This document shows, one piece after another, positions 9,947 to 21,600 of a stretch of DNA of 64,000 nt. How positions within the stretch are numbered: the first letter of the stretch is position 1; each line of letters opens with the position of its first letter. Where the stretch lies: assembly GCA_001692895.1 (NCBI GenBank), contig KV748183.1, positions 620,001-684,000 of the forward strand. Reading direction: 5' to 3'. Under the pieces are notes generated by a model that worked only from the letters and a program-made list of their open reading frames with translations, did not search any database and was not told the origin of the DNA. Both the position numbers and the translations under genes were made by a program. The stretch comes from Cenococcum geophilum 1.58 (taxonomy: Eukaryota; Ascomycota; Dothideomycetes; Gloniales; Gloniaceae).

Positions 9947-10210
9947 TTAGCCACCCAGTCAAGCCAGCCACCCAGTTGAGCCACCCCAAAACACACTAAA
10001 ATCTACCAACTTTAGCCTTTTATAACTCCACCCCTATTAAAGACATTTAAATAAAATTTTAAATATAGTTGCTTATATATAAAGGTATTCCATTTATAAT
10101 ATTTTTAAAAAAAGTATTACATTATTAATTCTATTTATTACCTAATTCGGTCCCTTTTAGGTCTATATATATATTTATTAAGTATTTATTAGCTTAAATA
10201 TATAATACCT
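9947..10210. mobile_element. Left half of an inverted-repeat MITE split by the Copia element
   Basis: From about 9980 to 10122 this matches, in inverse orientation, 17369-17516 on the far side of the Copia insertion. Shared blocks include CCACCCCAAAACA, AAAATCTACCAACTTTA and TTATAACTCC. Joined across the Copia target duplication TACCT (10206-10210 and 17364-17368), the element would be about 410 bp with arms of about 150 bp and a roughly 90-bp AT-rich centre. The left outer end carries a 17-bp repeat of the AGCCACCCAGT type. The target duplication of the MITE was not resolved. Confidence 0.75.
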
Positions 10211-10478
10211 TATATAATTACAGCACCTGTTATACTAACCGCGTGCTTACGCGTTCGGTACACCAGGTACGCGTTTACGCGTTCAGTGCACCAACCACTC
10301 GCTTACGCGTCTGGTGCACTTATGAAGCACTAACTAATTAGGGGGGAGGTGTATTAGTATATAGACCACGTAGTCTGCTTTATATAATCGACAGTTACCA
10401 TCTAAACAAGCATACAATACTATATGTATTTCGTGCCCGTGGATACAACTTACTCGTGCTATTAAATTAGTATAAACA
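10211..10478 (+). repeat. 5' LTR of the Copia element
   Basis: Starts TATATAATTACAG (intact copies TGTATAATTACAG) and ends TACGAACA in sister LTRs. It contains four ACGCGT boxes (10249, 10269, 10277, 10305), a purine run AGGGGGGAGG and a TATATAG promoter-like site shortly after it. Confidence 0.92.
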
Positions 10479-10534
10479 CTAATTAGTAAGCGCGCACAGA
10501 TCAGCAATTACTTAACACCTCCCACCAAGCGATA

Positions 10535-11314
10535 TACAGCTCTGGGCACGACTAGCTTCACCCCCCCCTCTGGCAAAAATATTATTTCGCTACGGTACGC
10601 GGGCTCGCCAAATCGCTACCAACTGTACATAGTAATTGTAGCGAACGCATGTGTCTGCACGCAAGGACCTTTTTGGTTGCCCTGGAGAATCACCTTGGTT
10701 GGCCGGGAGAATTGCCTTAGTTGGCCGGGAGAACCAAATTGAAGACGTACGCTTCCTCTTCTCCCCCCTAACGACGCCTCTGTTGCGGCCGCCAAAACGC
10801 GAATACAACGCTGCAATTGTCGATGAAATTTGGCAATATCGTACGGGTGGAAGCCTTACAATATTTAACAAAGATCACGACACTACGGAGGAAGGTTGAT
10901 CGCAAGTCCCCCAGAAGCAAAGTTCTTGCAGCGAAGCTGTATGCTTGGCTGCAAGAACATGCTGACAGCGATCGGCCTTTCTCCGCAGTGTCGGGATCTT
11001 TGTCAAATATCGTGAGGTTTCCACCCGTACGATATTGCCAAATTCCATCGACCTCTCTGCAGAGACAGCGTTGTACTCGCGTTTTGGCGGCCACAACGGG
11101 AGGGGTAGTTAAGGGGGAGAGGAAGAAGCGTACGTCTTTAATTTGGTTCTCCTGGCCAACCAAGGCGATTCTCCATGGCAACCAAAAAGGTCCTTGCGTG
11201 TAGCCACAGCCGTTCGCTACAATTTCTCGCGAGATTGGATGCGCGTACCGAATTTGAAATCTCGCAGCGCTCGCCAAAGGAGGGGGGGTGAAGCTGGTCA
11301 TGCACATCACTGTA
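10535..11314. mobile_element. 780-bp near-palindromic foldback/MITE inserted in the Copia 5' leader
   Basis: Two inverted arms of about 380 bp (TACAG... and ...CTGTA) meet near 10,935 at a hairpin with arms GTTCTTGCAGC and GCTGCAAGAAC. The arms share CAGCTTCACCCCCCC-type ends, a 22-bp GGTTGGCC-GGAGAA unit (three copies on the left, two on the right), GACGTACGCTTC and GGCAATATCGTACGGGTGG. TA on both sides (10533 and 11315) suggests a TA target. The sister Copia at 57323 lacks it at the matching place, which shows it is an insertion. Composition is not RIP-like. Open frames on both strands mirror each other and are a by-product of the palindrome. Confidence 0.85.
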
Positions 11315-13697
11315 TACGACAGCGACCACCCGTTTAGACTCCTAGTACGACCTACTAGAAGGTCGGAAGTTGGGGATTACGGACTTATCTCTAACTCTGT
11401 ATACTTATTTAAGTCTTAGTACGGTTTACTAGAAGTTATAGACGCGAATATAGACCTGTACGGAACCCCTACCCTTAACCTCCTTCAAACCTCGAACCCC
11501 CTACCCTCCTATAAACCATTATAGACCCGTTAATTACCTTTACGGACCGTTATAGAGACCTCCTACCCCTTTGCGAACTACTATAGACCTATTAAGACCC
11601 CTTATAGACACCCTTACCCTTCTACAAACTACTACGGACATTAACTACCTTTACGGACCACTATAAGACCTCTTCCACCCGCTACGTACTATATAGTATA
11701 GCAGACACTAGCAAGCAAGTTAGTGAAGGTTAAAAGAAGTAGAGATAAGGAGTCGACGTTACGTTTACAAACGACGTTAACGACTATATTAGTTTTAAAA
11801 TCCTTAAATATAAACACTTTAAGCTTATAAATGACGACCTATAGGAGTAATACTAGGAAGACTTTGCGGACTTTACGGAAGCTATTTTTAAGGCCTGTAA
11901 CCCTATTACCATCTATAAACTATAAACCCTTTTATGTAACTAAGGTATATAGGTTAAAAGGAATAAATAAGTCATTATTGTATAGTCCTTATACAATATA
12001 ATATATAAGAAGGACCAAACGGAATAGACTAAAGAGGAAATCCTAGACCAGTTCTAAGAAACTAAGGAACTCTTTACTTCTTCTAAACTTAATATAATCG
12101 CTGGCCTTATACCTAACCCACTTAACCAAATTCGTCCTATAAATCTAAGCGGCTTTAGACTTAACCTTATTAGCCAAAATACACCCTACTCTTAAGTTAT
12201 GGATTATAACACCCCTATAAACCAAAATACGGACCAAATTACCCCCGCTATTTAAGTTATAGATCTGTAAGCTATATATCCGCAAGCTATATATCCGTAA
12301 GTTATAGATCTATAATCCACCTAAGTAAAGACCTACGGCAAGGAGCTAGCTAACCTAGCTAAGCTCTATACCGACGAATCTAAGTACAGCAGTAAAAATA
12401 ATAATTTTAACTTTAAACTGACTATCTTTACGGACCTCTGCCAGAAGGCTAATATTCCTAAATAAGAGTTCAGCTAAGCCTACTCTACTATACTACGCGG
12501 CCTAGCACTTAACTACTACTACACTAACCTTAAGAGCAACCCCCTTAGTGTCCCCTTTAATAAGCTATATAAAGCTACCCGTAACTACTTTAAAGGACCG
12601 GAATATAGGCGTAATATCCTTACCTAATGGAATATAACTAAGCTATAGACCGTAATTAACAAGAATACCAAAAAATCGACTATAGAGTGTCTGCAAATCC
12701 TTATTAAAGACCTCCGGCACCTATAGCACGGCCTTAACGCCAAGCTTTAAATAGACGACTTCCTGTATAATAAACTTATTACGGCTTACTAGGAAGTAGA
12801 GCCCTATAAGTACGCCTATTACAAGCCTATAGACACCTTAGCTGGCCTCATTAATGACCTACGCTCCTCTATTATAACGTATAAAGTCTTAAACCCACTA
12901 GGCAGTATTTAAGCCTTCGCTACGGATATTTAATATCCATAAATAGACTTAGACGTCTACTTTACGGACCGCTATTACCGCTAGCAGCACCTATACCGAC
13001 TAAGTCCTACCCGTAATCCCCATAGCAACTCCTGTATAAAAGTATACCCCTATAGACAAACAAGCCAGAAATGCTTCGTGTGTAGCAAGGAAGGATATTA
13101 GTCTATAAGGCATACCTAGGAAGAACGTAATAGGTCTAAGAAGAGATTTAATAAACGGATTAGCTAGTTTATCTTAGAATATAAAGGAGAGGAAGAAGAG
13201 GAGCCCCCTAATAAGTTAATAGAAGCCCTTATAATTAACTTTAACCTAGATAACTAGAAATAGAAGACCTTAGAGACGTTTCTAACTACTTTTAGACCTT
13301 TTACGGATAGCTAAGCCTTTAATATTACGACTATATTAGCCGACCGTTCCTTTATATACTTAATTGCGCCTAAAAACCATTCCGTAAGCACCCCCGTTAT
13401 AAACGTTATAGATTATAAGTAGGACCTATTTGCATATATTACCACAGAACGCTATACCCCTAAGGAATTCTACAGTGTTATGATTAACACAGGCGCCTCT
13501 AAGAAGTCTACTGCAGGTTACGGACAATACCTTATATATAGGACCACCGCAAATAATAATACGGACATTAACACTATATAAACTGGGGCCGTAAACGTCC
13601 AATTTGGCATTAGCTTAACTATATTAATTAAATTAGTTATAGTTAAGACCCTAATTAGCCTAGTTAACTTCCACATAGTAAAAGCAGACACCCCTTT

Positions 13698-13884
13698 TGT
13701 CACGGCACTGACCTGACACGTTGTTATGATTTAGTGTTGTCATGACACGAGCACGGACCTGACCCCTGAGCGACGTGTATATATACCACCTCACCTCCTA
13801 CATAGATCCTCACACAACATCGTTTGTCAATGATATACAGTCACCTCGTACATCGTACCTTGACAGTCCGCACGTACTGTGACA
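13698..13884. repeat. 187-bp solo LTR with CCTTT target duplication
   Basis: Starts TGTCACGGCACTG and ends CGTACTGTGACA, flanked by CCTTT at 13693-13697 and 13885-13889. It interrupts the protease region of the Copia element and is absent from the sister copy. It has an ATATATA motif and no RIP signature, unlike its surroundings. A small non-coding element with the same ends is possible, but a solo LTR is simplest. No parent element is in the window. Confidence 0.8.
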
Positions 13885-16800
13885 CCTTTCTTACTTTGCC
13901 TTGCGGACATAAATAGGTTATAGGTTTACTATAACAATATTACGGACACCTTAATCGGCCCCGCAACTGCCCTAGGAAGCAAGCATATTACCCTACTAAT
14001 TATACGATAATTCGGACACCCGTTCCTTATATAGGGAGAGACTTTACAGACCTACATTTAGGAATCTTTTAACTATAACCTATGCTACCTTACTAGTACT
14101 GAGATCCACCGCCTGTACCGCCGTTTTGGCCACCCGTTAGCCGAAAAGCTATATAGAGTCCTTAAACGCTCTAGATACAATAACGTTAATAGGAAGGTAA
14201 TTAACCACCTAACTAAATACTGCTCCTTTTGCTAGAAATACGGACGTTCCCTAGGCTAATTTAAGTTCACCCTTTATAAGGACCTTAACTTTAACTACTT
14301 AGTGTACGTAGACATTATATATATTAACGGCAGCCCAGTATTATATATAATTAATGAGGCAACCCGCTATTAAGCCGCCTGTTAGTTGCAAAATATATCC
14401 GCAAAATATACTTAGGACATTTTATGGACCTGTTGGATTAATATATACGTTAGACCCCCTAAGTATATTACCCACAACGCCGGTAGGAACTTTATCAGTA
14501 AGGAATTTTAGCAGTATGCTACGGCCATAGCTATATTAACAAAAGCTATTCTAGTTAAGGCGTATTAGTCCGTTAGGCTTATTAAGTAAGCTTACCTAGC
14601 CTTACGGAGAGCTTACTAGATTATTACGGATGAATGTAAGGATATCTAAAAGGAACTAGCTCTATAGATAGCCGTAAAAGCCGTTAACAACACCGCTAGC
14701 CCGGACGGACTAGTACCCACCCTTTTAGTCTATAAAGCCTACCTAAGAATAAGCAACCTAGGCCCTCCTACCCCATCTATTACGGAACAAGCAGCTATAA
14801 TACGGAAGGTAATAGCCGAAATAGTTAAACTACGGGCCAAACAAGCAGTTAATAGCGCCCTATATTACCGTAACGGACCAGATATAACCTTAGTTTATAA
14901 CCTCCTGCTTAATTCTAAAGTCCTTATATGGCATAAAAGTGGTAACTGGACGGGACCTTACCGTTTACTAGCCGTAGAAAACAAAATATGCTGCGTATAA
15001 CTCCCTAGCGGACCGACTAGCTTTAGGAGCACGTTCATAAAACCCTACTTTCGGCCTAAAAACACCTATGACGTTAAGCTAGACGAACTAGAAGTAACTA
15101 TTAAACTAGATAAACTAGAAGCGACTGCTAAATCAGACGAACTAGAAGCACCCTTACCTACCCTAGAAGTCCCCTAAAAACCCACTAAACCTACTAAACC
15201 TACCGTAAAGCGTAGCCGAGGACGCTCCTAAAAGCACCCCGTAACCAAGAACCCTATAATAGAAAATCACCTAACCTCCGCAGGAATATCCGCAAGGTAA
15301 TCTCCGCCTACGGATATATTAGTTTTAGTATAGGAAACCCCTTTTACGGACTTATAACGTAAAGATATTAACGGACTACTTAAGAAGGGTATCCCTATGG
15401 TTGTAATGGAGAAAGACGTCCTATAAGGCGTCCGCATATTTAACTCACGCTTTATTAATAAAATTAAGCACCCTAGTACTAACAAAGCCTTTAAAAAGTT
15501 AAGGCTCGTTATATAAGCTTATAACAACTAGGGAAAGGACTTAGTCCTTATGCAATTACCTATAATTTAATAAGTCAGTTAATGGATTATACTTGCATTT
15601 ATGCCTAAACTATAGCAAAGCAAACCTATAGCTCTTTACCTATGGGATATCTTATAAGCCTATATGCAGTCTAATACCTACCTAAGTAGGGATATCTTTA
15701 TACGGCCACCCCCCGAGCTTAACCTATAACTAGGAATAATCCTATAGGTTATAAAACCTTTATACGAAGTACCGGAAGCTAGAAACTATTGGTTTAAAAT
15801 ATACTACTAGCACTATATTAGTAAACTTAAAATAGAATAGTCGACCTATGACCCCTGCCTCCTATACAGCCCATTAAACGGCCTTGGTATTGTTGGACTC
15901 TAAATAGATAATACCCTCTTCCTAGCAGACTAGACCTTTGCGGACGCTAAAGAAACTAAACTATAAAAGGCTAAGTTCTTAGTAAAGCCGTAAGAGTAGT
16001 TAACTAAGCAGAATCCGATTAAGTTTAATAGAGGCCTAATTACCTAAAAGGGTAACCTAATTAAGCTAACTTAGGAACGCTAAGCTTAAAACCTAAAGCT
16101 TATTATAGTAAAGCCTACGGACCTTACTAGTTCCCGTAAAGAAACCCGTAAAACCGTAAATATAAAGGACTAATATACTACACAGCGTGTAAGAGGCGCC
16201 TATATTGCTATAGTCTGCCAACCTAAATCTACCTACGACTTGTCCTTTACGGCCCAGGTAGTAGATCTGTAAGAAGAAAATATTAAGTAGCTTAATAAGC
16301 GCATTTAGTAGCAAATTAATAATGTAGTAAGGGGACTTACTTTTATACCACTAGACCTAAGTTCCCTTAGCTTACTAGCATTTACGGACGCCTCCTTTAC
16401 CAATAATAAAGACCTATTATTATAAATTGGCTTTGTAATTATACTTATAGACCGTAATTAGGACGCAAATATATTATACTAGTCTTTAATTAAGTATAAA
16501 CAAGTAACCCGTAGTGTACTAGCTTCTAAACTATATACACTAGCTTATGGATTTAATATAGCAGCCGCAATTAAATTAACGGTCTAGAAGATTTTATAAC
16601 TAGAGTAGTTACCCCTAGTTTTATATACCGATTTAAAGTCCCTTTACAACTACTTAGTTAAACTAGGTATGATATAAGAGAAGAGGCTTATGGTCGACCT
16701 AATGTGCTTACGTTAGGCCTATAAACGACGTAAGATTATAGAGGTTAAATGGATTAGTAGCGGAGATAACCTAGTAGACGTTATAACTAAGGCAAAGCCG

Positions 16801-17095
16801 TATTAAGCTCTTAAAACCCTAATTAATACAAATAAGCTTAACCTAAAGGTTATAGAATGGGTAGAGCGAGACTAACGGAGTATTTACGGTTTAGCTACGG
16901 CCCGTTAAAAGGCCGTACAGTTTATTTTACGGACCGTAAGCAGGACTTACGGCCAGCTTAGAGCACCATTTAGAAGGCAGCCTAGACGGCACCTTAGGGG
17001 AGATTTCCTATATATTTTCCTTTATATTTTATAGTTTTATTAAAAGCAATTACGGAGGCTGTATATAGGTGGTTTCATTTTTTAAGTACCGCCAG

Positions 17096-17363
17096 TGTAT
17101 AATTACAGCACCTGTTATACTAACCGCGTGCTTACGCGTTCGGTACACCAGGTACGCGTTTACGCGTTTAGTGCACTAACCACTCGCTTACGCGTCTGGT
17201 GCACTTATAAAGCACTAACTAATTAGGGGGGAGGTGCATCAGTATATAGACCACGTAGTCTGCTTCATATAATTGACAGTCACTATCCAAATAAGTATAC
17301 GATACTACATGTATTTCGTGCCCGTGGATACGACTCACTCGTGCTATTAAATTAGTACGAACA
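17096..17363 (+). repeat. 3' LTR of the Copia element
   Basis: Same length and borders as the 5' LTR (TGTATAATT to CGAACA). Differences from the 5' copy are essentially all transitions. Followed by TACCT, the second copy of the target duplication. Confidence 0.92.
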
Positions 17364-17368
17364 TACCT

Positions 17369-17516
17369 TTTTTAAAAAAATATTATAAATAGAATATTTC
17401 TATATATAAGCAGCCATAGTTAAATTTTTATTTAAATATCTGTAATAGGGGGAGTTATAAAAGGTTAAAGTTGGTAGATTTTAATATGTTTTGGGGTGGC
17501 TCGATAGGGTAGCTAA
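17369..17516. mobile_element. Right half of the MITE split by the Copia element
   Basis: Inverted counterpart of 9980-10122, directly after the second TACCT. It ends around GGGTAGCTAA, matching TTAGCCACCC at the left end. Confidence 0.75.
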
Positions 17517-18441
17517 AACGTAACCCTAAATTAACTTTAAAATATTTGCAATTAGAATTAATTAAAAGCTATTTATTTACTCTATCTAATTAAGAAATAA
17601 TAGATGTTGCCGGCCTAATATATATGCCCCTATCTAATAATTCGCAAAGTTCTTTATTTAATACCCCTCTTAACCCTTTTCTACCTTTTAATAGATACCC
17701 TAATAAATACCTAGATAAATATTCTAATAGTAATATAGACTACCTTAATAATAAGCTTAATAGCGGCGCTATTAAGGCTCTTTAGCCTTCCTTTAATAAA
17801 CTTTCTTTTACTTATAGTTAATATAATATAAGCTCTAGGGAACGGTAGTCTATATAATTTAAGCTATAATAGGTAGCTAATATACTCTACCACGTTTAAT
17901 AGAGTTTTTAAACCTTTATACTTACTTAGGCTAAGGTAAAAAAGGGTAAAGTGGTTATAATTTAGTACTTCTAATATGCCTAACTATAATAGCGATAGCG
18001 TGTACTAATATGTGTTATAGATAATCTATATATAAGGGGTATCTATTAGCGTCCTTTTTTAGTAAATTCTTTTATTATAGAGCTTAATAATCTTATCTAT
18101 TAGCCCTACTTTAGTTAATTTAATTATACTATAGACTTAGAAATACTAGACTTTAAGCTAGCCTTTAAAATTATCTAAGAGGTTGCTTTAATATAGTACG
18201 CTATTTTTTTTTTAAAAAAAAACTTATAAATAATTCACGCGCTTACTAAGCTAGTTATAATGCTATACCTTAGTCTAATACGTTATCTAGGCGATTGTTT
18301 ACTATTACTAGTATAATATATTATTCTTAGGCTAAAAAGCGATTTAGCTTCCTCTTTTTAATAGGCTTTAGTATAAAGCGGCGAGTAATTAAGACTCTAT
18401 TAGGGCTTGGAATATATTATAATTATTATTAGGCTAGTTAG
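17517..18441 (+). pseudogene. DUF6589-like gene, N-terminal part (split by transposons)
   Basis: RIP-mutated coding sequence whose clearest part is 18361-18420, IGFSIKRRVIKTLLGLGIYY. This resembles the segment of fungal DUF6589 proteins in which a short motif leads to a poorly conserved helical stretch before the VYDNFN-VRD block. Earlier parts (about 17,880-18,180) are coding-like, with a stretch that reads PYFSQFNYTIDLEILDFKLAF if one stop is ignored. The gene continues at 25287 after a Gypsy insertion and again at 33633 after a second one. Its function is unknown in the family. Stops and frame changes are numerous. The start codon was not located; the MITE lies just upstream. Confidence 0.5.
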
Positions 18442-18666
18442 TGTCAGGTAAAACCTAAGTAAATAGTTATATAGCCGCAAGGTATAGGCGACCCTAGGGC
18501 AACCTAGGGGTGACTCGCCTGTAAGGTATATGCTCTGTATATACCTAGGGAAAACCCTTCCTACCTCGCACACAGACTCCTCCTTTTCCCTTAAGGATTT
18601 GTCTCTGTCTATACAATATACCTATTATTCTATCATTAGACTCTCTATCCACATCCTTACTTTATA
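18442..18666 (+). repeat. 5' LTR of Gypsy F
   Basis: Starts TGTCAGGTAAAACC and ends CTTACTTTATA. The next bases, TTCAAATCCTTACT, form the primer-binding position and are shared with Gypsy B. Confidence 0.9.
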
Positions 18667-21600
18667 TTCAAATCCTTACTAATCCCCTTAAGAGGATAGC
18701 CGGTTTAATTTTTCTATAATACCTCTAAAAAGAAAACCGACGCCTATACCTAATAGTAATACGCTAGCGATGCGACCGCAGAACGCCTTAGGATTTAGTG
18801 TAGACGAAACCGCTAGAAGTATACTAGTAGTATCTAAGCCATTTTCTAAATCCTAAAACGATTAGATATCTACAAATGCTAAAAACTAGTTTGACTTATA
18901 TACCTAGGCTTAACAGGAGCTTAGTAAGGTTACTAGCGTCCTACCTTATACCGCTAATATAAAGGAGCTAGATAAGCTGGCTAAGAAAATAGCTAACTTA
19001 TAGAGTATTATCGATTTAATAAAGCCCTCCTGTTACCTTTCTAGCGAAGAGTATAAGTTATATAGTAAACGCATACGCTAATTAAATCTCAACGCCCTGG
19101 TTAAGAAGTCACCACCTAATATTAGCGGTACTACTTAACAGCATTTTAACCGGTGGATTGCTGCAGTTAAGAACCAATTTAAGGTTAATAACGCTGACTA
19201 TAACTATAAGCGACGCACGCGCTAGGCTATTAAAGGTCTTATAAAAGAGAAGATAATTACCTAACTAGTCTATTACTGGTTAGGTATTAAGGATAAGGGT
19301 CCTTTACTATAGAATAAATTTAAAACTATAGTCTAAGACTAAATTAGGAACCCTATAGTAAGACGCTTTAATAACGCTATGGCGTATTATATAGCTATTA
19401 TAAAGGAGAACTAGAGGTTTAACGTCTTCCTAGCCTATATACGTAGCTTAGAGGACCTCTTCTTATATACCCCTTTTATTAATCCTAAGTAATAGGTAGA
19501 CTTTTGGTTCTTATATCTCCCAGCCTACCTATAAGTAGAGCTCTTTTGCTAGAACTTTACCTAACGGGTAAGAACCGCTAAAGACCTCTTTAATAAAATC
19601 CGCTGTGTAGAGTAATTACTTAATACCACAAAGCTTACGGAAGATCGCGTAAGTGGTAGCGGTAAATTATTATGTACGAAGCGCGGTTGTAGCACAGGCT
19701 CTATAGAGTTAGGCTTAGGGAATAAAACCTAAAAAGGGCGACGCTTTTTTAAGCAAACTTCTAGGGAGATTACCTAAAAGCTAGATAGCTTAGGGGACCC
19801 CCTAAACGCTAGTGCTACGCAGGCGAGTTAAAGGACCGCAGGCGGCCACTATAAGGAATACTAAAAGCAGGCTAATAAAGAGAAGTTAGCTTAGGCTTTG
19901 GAAAACCCGAAGCCCTAGTAGTGTATCTCTCTTAACTGTAACTAGGGCTTAATATAGAGGGAGAAAAGAAACGTATTATAGTATATATCGCGATGGATAC
20001 GCCCTAGGGCGAAGTCCGCCTACGTGCTTTATATAATAATAGGTACTAAATTAATCTTATTAATTAAGAGGTTATCTATAGGTTTAACCTGCTTATACGC
20101 TACGCGCTACGTTTACATAAACCTATTATACGTTTCCTTAATAATAACTAGATAACAATTTAGGATGCTTATAATCTAATAGTTACTACTAGCGACTCCT
20201 AGGGTACCTCTTGCACTATTAACCCGCAGATCTTTTAGGGCAGCTTATTTAATAGTTATAATATAGTTTTTAGATAGGATTGGCTTGCAGAAGCAGATCT
20301 ATTAATTAGCTTCCGTTCTAAATAGTTTATCTAGGGTACTTTAGACCCTAGACACCTCTAAATAGTTACCCTTAACGCTCTCCTAGTAGACATTAAGGCT
20401 AGTAAAATAGTCTATTCACTATAGCTAGAAGACTCCTTCTCTACACCAGTTATAAATATAATAGAGGACCTATTATTACTAGCAGTAAGTACCTATGCAG
20501 ACCCTCCGGACGTAGAGATACCAGTTATAAATATAGTAGAGGACCTACCGTCACTAGTAGCGAGTACCCGTAGAGACCCTCTAGTGCTAGCGCAGATTAC
20601 CTATATATAAGGGGGAGGTGATTGAAACCCTAAAACTATTAAGTATACTATAGCAGAGCTATATACACTCTCTATGCGAGCATACCTACAAAACGTATAT
20701 TGGCCGCACCCTTCTCTTTACTAGCTCCCGGAAGCACACTATTATATAATAGTCGCTTTAACCTCTATAGCCCCTGGCCTACTAGAGGTATATAAGGAGG
20801 AAATTAATGTCTTTTTTAATAAGCTAGCAAGCATGCTACTGTAGAACTCTAAGTACGACCATACGATCGACTTAGAAGAAGGTAAGACGCTACTATAAAT
20901 GCCCCTCTATAACCTCTTATAGAAAGAGTTACAGATCTTATAAAAGTACCTAGATAGTGCTCTTAAAAAGGGCTAGATTAGGCCTAGTAAGTTGCCTGCT
21001 AGAGCGCCCATCCTCTTTATGCTAAAAGTAAATGGTATAATGCGGCTATATGTTGACTATAGACGCCTAAACAAGATTATAATCAAAAATCGGTACCCCC
21101 TACTGCTAGTCGGCGAGCTCTTTAATAGGCTTAGCTATGCGAAGATATTTATAAAGCTAAATCTTCGTAATGCGTACTATAGAATTTGTATCAAAAAGGG
21201 AGACGAATAGAAGACCGCATTTAAGACACGCTACGGTCACTTTAAGTACCTAGTGATGCCCTTTAGTCTTACTAACGCCCCTATAACTTTCTAGAGCTAT
21301 ATTTATAAAGCTCTAGAAACCCTAGTGGATACTATTTATATAGTTTACCTAGATAATATTCTTATCTACTTAAATAACGAGGATAAGCACGTTAAGAACG
21401 TTAAGTAGGTACTACGACAGCTTCGCGCTTAGGGCCTATACGCCAAACTATTAAAATATATCTTTTATACTAAGAACGTTAAGTTTTTAGGCTTTATCAT
21501 TACCCCTAGGGGTATTGTAATGGACCCTAACCGCGTAAAAGCTATTAAGGAATAGCCTAAGCCTAAGTTTTATAGAGATATTTAGGTCTTCTTTGGCTTT

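Larger units (their letters stand above)
10211..17363 (+). mobile_element. Copia LTR retrotransposon fossil, full length, with two later inserts
   Basis: 268-bp LTRs at 10211-10478 and 17096-17363, flanked by TACCT on both sides. Parts in Copia order on the plus strand: gag about 11.7-13.2 kb with a CCHC knuckle near 13,075 (CFVCSKEGY), aspartic protease near 13,490, GAG-pre-integrase and integrase about 14.1-14.8 kb, reverse transcriptase about 15.3-16.2 kb and RNase H to about 16.87 kb. It is broken throughout by RIP-type changes. It is a sister copy of the element at 57323 but about 0.8 kb longer, mainly because of a palindromic insert (10535) and a solo LTR (13698). RIP rules out dating from LTR divergence. 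Confidence 0.92.

Noticed and set aside
10590-11337. Several overlapping open frames of 60-180 codons on both strands
   Set aside because: They mirror each other because the region is a palindrome with normal GC. No domain is recognisable and the frames conflict.
13518-13703. Minus-strand open frame in the Copia protease region
   Set aside because: Antisense to a recognisable Copia part and ends inside the solo LTR insertion. A shadow frame.
9947-17516. One large DNA transposon bounded by the inverted repeats at both ends
   Set aside because: The interior is a complete Copia element with its own LTRs and TACCT duplication, so the repeats belong to a small MITE that was interrupted.
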